From the NCBI GenBank assembly GCA_964389685.1, contig CAYMFM010000011.1:14327-78326 (forward strand): a DNA stretch of 64,000 nt. The letters run 5' to 3'. This document shows, in pieces, positions 60,974 to 64,000 of the stretch; the first letter of the stretch is position 1, and each line of letters starts with the position of its first letter. The DNA comes from G020353115 sp964389685 (lineage in GTDB: Bacteria; Bacteroidota; Bacteroidia; Bacteroidales; VadinHA17). The notes beneath the pieces were generated by a model. That model saw only the letters and a program-made list of their open reading frames with translations, was not told the DNA's origin and did not search any database. Both the position numbers and the translations under genes were made by a program.

Positions 60974-61105
60974 GCCCTAACAATGTATAAACGTAATGCG
61001 GGGTGAAATGCTAAAAATGAAAGAATTACTTTTTATCAAACATAGGTGTAAACTAAAAGTGATTTGTTTTAAAACCCGCACTACGCTTATACTGAACCGT
61101 TAAAA
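60974..61105. repeat. Long imperfect inverted repeat, attC-like
   Basis: GCCCTAAC begins the element and CGTTAAAA ends it. Inside, GTATAAACGTAATGCGGGG (60985-61003) pairs with 61074-61092 with two mismatches, both G-T compatible. The layout follows the last gene of the island. Box consensus to integron attC is only partial. Confidence 0.45.
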
Positions 61106-61388
61106 AGAATTGTTTCTTTCTCTAAAGCTCCTGGAAAAAGTTAGTTAAACAAAGTTATCCATGTCAGGTTTACAGGAGCTTTTTTTATGCGGTCCGTTCG
61201 CAACCGCAATTGAACATCCGTCTCACTCTTTCTTACCTAATCGTAAAGCGAGAATTAGTATGCAGGTAGGATCAAAAAAATAAATCCAGTTAAGAGAATA
61301 AATATCTTTAGAAACTAAAACAATTTTTCAACTCATTATCGAAAATGTTAAATAAAATTTTCTTATTTTTATATAAATAAAAATGAAG

Positions 61389-61420
61389 TTTGCGTCAGTT
61401 TTGGCGATTTTGCGTCAGTT
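61389..61420 (+). repeat. Paired TTTGCGTCAGTT direct repeats, candidate integrase arm sites
   Basis: Two exact 12-bp copies 20 bases apart (61389-61400 and 61409-61420), about 90 bases left of core 3. The same 12 bases occur at 61959-61970 and 16404-16415, about 90 bases right of cores 5 and 2. The symmetric distances suit arm-type recombinase binding sites. Confidence 0.5.
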
Positions 61421-61494
61421 ATTTAACATAATATATTGCATATAATACTACTTATCAATGCATTACATATTTAACATAATATGAAAAATTCCAA

Positions 61495-61509
61495 TCCCAT
61501 CTTCCACCC
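61495..61509 (+). repeat. Attachment core 3
   Basis: TCCCATCTTCCACCC, followed by a tRNA-type terminator. Its flanks (AA before, AAA after) match the cores inside the integrase genes. This is the simplest right end of the island. Confidence 0.85.
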
Positions 61510-61516
61510 AAACTTA

Positions 61517-61550
61517 AAAGGCTGCCACATTTGTGGTGGCCTTTATTTTT
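61517..61550 (+). terminator. tRNA-type terminator following core 3
   Basis: AAAGGCTGCCAC and GTGGTGGCCTTT form a 12-base-pair stem (two wobble pairs) with a four-base loop and ATTTTT tail. A terminator directly after a tRNA 3' end suggests this was once the downstream side of an intact tRNA gene. The arms AACTTAAAAGGCTGC (61511-61525) also pair perfectly with 61616-61630, allowing a larger alternative fold. Confidence 0.7.
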
Positions 61551-61680
61551 GTAAGGGCCGTCAAAAGCTTGCTTTTGTAAGGTCATTATAAATAAAGGCC
61601 AGGCTGCCGAAGGCAGCAGCCTTTTAAGTTTGAGTATCTCCTAAAAGGGTCCGCGAGTCCGCCAGCTGGCGGACGAGCAA

Positions 61681-61695
61681 TCCCATCTTCCACCC
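61681..61695 (+). repeat. Attachment core 4
   Basis: TCCCATCTTCCACCC at the start of the right 308-bp repeat, followed by the same terminator that follows tRNA-His. Confidence 0.85.
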
Positions 61696-61861
61696 ACTGT
61701 TTAATACCGGGTTCTGAAAGGAAGCCGGTTTTCTTTTTGCAGCCATTGGCTGCTTGCAGACATAAGGCTATAAAAGAAAAGAGGCTTGATGACGAGGTCA
61801 TCAACCGGTTTTAAACAGTGGTGATTCCCCCTTCAGGGATCATGAATCCACCAGTTGGCGG

Positions 61862-63142
61862 ATGAATAATCCCATCTTCCACCCAAATCGACCTTATCTA
61901 TCTGATAATCAGATAGGTAATTTTGAAAAGTGGCGCAAAACACCCTATTTTTACAAGCTTTGCGTCAGTTTAAGATTGGTAGCCTTGGCTCCCTCCGAAG
62001 AAAAATATCCGTTCAAAAAAGCGATCCTGGTTGACTGCAATGGGGACCTCTCAAAACGATGGTATATCAAATTTTATGTCTGGGATGTTCAGCAGGGGAA
62101 AATGGTCCGCAAACGCTTATATGAAGTCAACAAATTCGCCACAACCAACCTCCGAAGAAACTACGCCCGAAGGATGATCCGTGAGATCGATGATCTCCTG
62201 GAGGAAGGGTACTACATTGATGTAAACCGGGCTGTCGAAACCGAACCCGAGAAGAAGGAAAGATTTACTTTAAAAGAAGCCATCGATTATGCTCTTGAAA
62301 TCAAGAAAGCAACCATCAGAGGTACCTCCTATCCTTCCTATAAAAGCGCTGTAAAGGTATTTAAGGAGTGGGCCGATGAGAACAAGATTGGCAAAATGGA
62401 TATAGGCAATTTCGATAAACTCAGAGCCATCTACTTCGATGATTATATGGTAATCGACCGAGGGTATTCTGCCAAAACGATAAATGGGAATATATCCTAT
62501 CTGAAATCAACCTTCATGGTATTGGTTGAAAGAGAGATCATAAAGGATAATCCATTTGCCAGGATCCGGAAACATAAGGAAGCCGCTTCCCGAAAGAATC
62601 TTGCATTCAGTCCTACACAAATTGCAGAAATTAAAAAAATCGTTGAATCTAAAGATCCGCAACTCTGGTTGTTCATTCAGTTCATCTATTATTGTTTTAT
62701 GAGGCCAAATGAGATCCGCCAAATGAAATTCAGCAACATCCACCTGGAAGAGAAACAGATATTCATTCCCCGTCACATCAGTAAAAACGGACTCGATGGA
62801 TACGTTACTATTCCTGAAAATCTTTATGACCAGATGAAATCATCAACTGTATACAATCATCCTGGAGAGTATTTGTTTCAAGGTAGAGATGGTAAAAGAC
62901 CTGTTTCAAAAAATGTTATGGGGAGGAGATTTAAGCTTTTAATTGAAGATCTTAATTTGGGAAGCGATTACACGCTTTATTCCTGGAAACATTCTGGAGT
63001 AGTGGCAGCTTATAATGCCGGTGTGGATATCAAAACCATTCAAAGCCAGTGTAGGCATCAAAGTCTGGAGCAGACTGATATCTATTTGAAATCACTTGGC
63101 TTGGGAATTAATAAGGCAATAAATAAAATTCCTGAATTATAG
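61862..63142 (+). CDS. Tyrosine recombinase (integrase)
   Basis: 426 residues. An N-terminal arm-binding part and a SAM-like core-binding domain (residues about 135-235: RFTLKEAIDYALEIKKATIRGTSYPSYKSAVKVFKEWADE) precede the catalytic domain. Catalytic residues visible are Arg281 in FMRPNEIRQMK, Lys308 in ISKNG, His377 in YSWKHSGVVAAYNAG, Arg398/His399 in QCRHQSLEQTDIY and Tyr408. The family usually has an Arg three residues after the first His; this subgroup of Bacteroidota integrases reads KHSG instead. Codons 3-8 are the attachment core itself. It is the likely enzyme for tRNA-His integration. Confidence 0.95.
   Translation: MNNPIFHPNRPYLSDNQIGNFEKWRKTPYFYKLCVSLRLVALAPSEEKYPFKKAILVDCNGDLSKRWYIKFYVWDVQQGKMVRKRLYEVNKFATTNLRRNYARRMIREIDDLLEEGYYIDVNRAVETEPEKKERFTLKEAIDYALEIKKATIRGTSYPSYKSAVKVFKEWADENKIGKMDIGNFDKLRAIYFDDYMVIDRGYSAKTINGNISYLKSTFMVLVEREIIKDNPFARIRKHKEAASRKNLAFSPTQIAEIKKIVESKDPQLWLFIQFIYYCFMRPNEIRQMKFSNIHLEEKQIFIPRHISKNGLDGYVTIPENLYDQMKSSTVYNHPGEYLFQGRDGKRPVSKNVMGRRFKLLIEDLNLGSDYTLYSWKHSGVVAAYNAGVDIKTIQSQCRHQSLEQTDIYLKSLGLGINKAINKIPEL
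61870..61884 (+). repeat. Attachment core 5 (inside the integrase start)
   Basis: TCCCATCTTCCACCC in frame as part of codons 3-8 of the intact integrase. Confidence 0.85.
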
Positions 63143-63701
63143 ATTTACTATGATAAAAAGATTTTGGCTTAAGTTTTTTTTATTGATTTCGGAAAAATCC
63201 TCCTCCAAATAATTATTTGATCCTATCATCTTGATTTGTTCATTCATACCCCCTTGTGCAAAAGCCGGAAGACCTGACCACATTTCGCCGGTCAGATTAC
63301 AATTATCATAAATAACAGAACAACAAGCATTTAACTCCAGCTTATGGTGGTCAATATGATCCGGCTAACTATGGTCAAGGCCACTGGCTTTTCCAGTAAT
63401 GCCCTTGATAAAATGAAGAAATTTGGTCTGAAAGTATAATATACATTCCAGAGAAAATGTCCTTTCTTATAAAACTGGAATATAATATATGGATTGGAAA
63501 TACCGGAGTAACTTAGCACCTATTATCGGAATAAAGTGAACACCTAATATCGGAATCAAGTGAGCACCTGAAACCGGAAGGTAAACATCACAATATCAAT
63601 GCAAAACGATTATAAAATTTAATTACAAACAGACTGCTCACATTAAACCGATATGGAGTGCTCAATATAACCGATTTTTGCAGTTAAGAGGCTAACCTTA
63701 T
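63143..63701. other. Intergenic region with IS21-type end
   Basis: Apart from the IS-end-like repeat at 63514-63684 no gene is convincing. A 31-codon frame near 63340-63440 has no recognisable relatives. Confidence 0.5.
63514..63684. repeat. Terminal region of an IS21-type element (copy 3)
   Basis: Words AGCACCTATTATCGG, TGAACACCTAATATCGG, TGAGCACCTGAAACCGG, CTGCTCACATTAAACCG and GTGCTCAATATAACCG recur along the segment. Its complement aligns closely with 41438-41597. It is the best preserved of the copies and lies in the opposite orientation. No transposase gene remains in the window. Confidence 0.65.
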
Positions 63702-63716
63702 TTGAGGAGATTGGCT

Positions 63717-63953
63717 ATGAAATCAGGGAAATGGAAAACATTTGAGAGACTTGTTGCACTTATTGAGAAATCACTTGCTCCACATCACAATGTTGAAGTT
63801 AAACATGATATCAGAATAAAAGACAACTCTGGAATATTAAGGCAAGTAGATGTCTTGATAAAATACAATATTGAGCCCAGGTTCGACCTAAAAGTAATTA
63901 TTGAGTGCAAAGACCACAAAAGAAAAATTAGTCTTGATTACATTGAATGTTAA
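63717..63953 (+). pseudogene. Truncated restriction-endonuclease-like protein
   Basis: 78 residues from ATG 63717 to a stop at 63951. KTFERLVALIEKSLAPHHNVEVKHDIRIKD is followed by RQVDVLIKYN and LKVIIECKDHKRKIS, the D-(E)XK spacing of PD-(D/E)XK nucleases of the Mrr/DUF type. The protein stops right after that motif, where homologous domains continue, so it is probably a remnant cut by the repeats at 63962-63997. Confidence 0.6.
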
Positions 63954-63961
63954 TGATATCT

Positions 63962-63997
63962 AAAAGTGTACCAGGAAGGATATTCAAAAGTGTACCA
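63962..63997. repeat. Direct repeats AAAAGTGTACCA
   Basis: Two exact 12-bp copies (63962-63973 and 63986-63997) with 24-base periodicity run to the window end. Short-period terminal repeats of this kind are seen at ends of IS21-like elements, so another insertion sequence may begin here. Confidence 0.4.
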
Positions 63998-64000
63998 CTT

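Larger units (their letters stand above)
60734..61494. other. Intergenic region at the right island edge
   Basis: No gene. It holds a G-poor segment (60740-60900), an attC-like long inverted repeat (60974-61105), and two direct repeats of TTTGCGTCAGTT (61389-61420) just before attachment core 3. Confidence 0.6.
16126..61509. mobile_element. Genomic island integrated at tRNA-His
   Basis: The 3' end of tRNA-His (TCCCATCTTCCACCC) marks the left edge, and the same 15 bases followed by a tRNA-type terminator at 61495-61550 give the simplest right edge, about 45.4 kb away. A truncated integrase lies at the left end and an intact one just beyond the right end. Cargo is accessory: a polysaccharide-utilisation locus, nucleases, a CHAT/sigma module and a YhaON pair, together with IS remnants. 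No conjugation or phage structural genes are seen, so this is a non-conjugative or decayed island. The exact right boundary could also be 61680 or 61869, because the core is repeated. Confidence 0.75.
61681..61988 (+). repeat. 308-bp direct repeat, right copy
   Basis: Matches 16126-16433 with one substitution. It ends inside codon 43 of the intact integrase. It lacks the body of the tRNA; the preceding bases are GAGCAA instead of tRNA sequence. Confidence 0.95.

Noticed and set aside
16126..61509. Island as an integrative conjugative element or prophage
   Set aside because: No relaxase, VirB/Tra-type, coupling, portal, terminase or capsid genes were recognised between the attachment cores.

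Overview
This window is a stretch of a Bacteroidota chromosome, most like an uncultured Bacteroidales/Marinilabiliales-type organism. The evidence is SusC/SusD pairs, a type IX secretion sorting domain, a FecR/ECF pair, type B L31, and promoters of the TTTG / TAnnTTTG kind. A species cannot be named from the sequence alone.

Bases 1-15,900 are ordinary core genome, mostly on the minus strand: ftsH (cut by the window edge) and rsfS, birA, an SRPBCC protein, pyrE and a divergent Nudix hydrolase whose start codons overlap, then lon - LiaF-like - coaD - TlpA-like, rpmE2, a GNAT-like protein with a PLP enzyme, and a Bax-inhibitor-1 protein with a flippase. The larger gaps hold REP-like palindromes and, at 9651-9820, a run of consecutive hairpins.

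At 16,066 lies tRNA-His(GTG). Its last 15 bases (tcccatcttccaccc) occur five times: 16126, 16315, 61495, 61681 and 61870. A 308-bp block starting at this core (16126-16433) is repeated with one mismatch at 61681-61988. The right copy runs into an intact tyrosine recombinase and the left copy into a truncated one. The roughly 45 kb between them is therefore a genomic island built by tandem or repeated integration at tRNA-His. It also holds remnants of IS21-like ends and an IS110 fragment.

Island cargo from left to right: (1) a lipoprotein and a T9SS-sorted protein; (2) a regulatory module of divergent HTH genes, a zinc-ribbon protein and a small membrane protein; (3) a polysaccharide-utilisation locus (ECF sigma, FecR, SusC, SusD, two sulfatases, GH16, a clan GH-A hydrolase), suggesting a sulfated polysaccharide; (4) a minus-strand cluster of membrane proteins, two permuted papain-like (YiiX-type) proteins, a secreted EEP-fold nuclease and an endonuclease I remnant; (5) a module with a 52-residue proline-rich peptide that has a double-glycine-like leader, an exported TPR-CHAT caspase-like protease, a sigma factor, a TPR-bearing anti-sigma factor, a response regulator, a GIY-YIG protein, an unknown 115-aa protein and a papain-family peptidase; (6) a DnaQ-like exonuclease and a YhaO/YhaN (SbcCD-like) pair.

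The most notable signal is in module 5. A 31-bp bipartite motif, AAGGGCTATTT-N12-GGAATATA, is present three times with identical half-sites and identical spacing. It lies upstream of the peptide gene (minus strand), the response regulator and the 115-aa gene. It looks like a dedicated promoter for the sigma factor encoded between them, giving a self-contained CHAT / sigma / anti-sigma / peptide signalling system that I do not recognise as described. Its function is inference.
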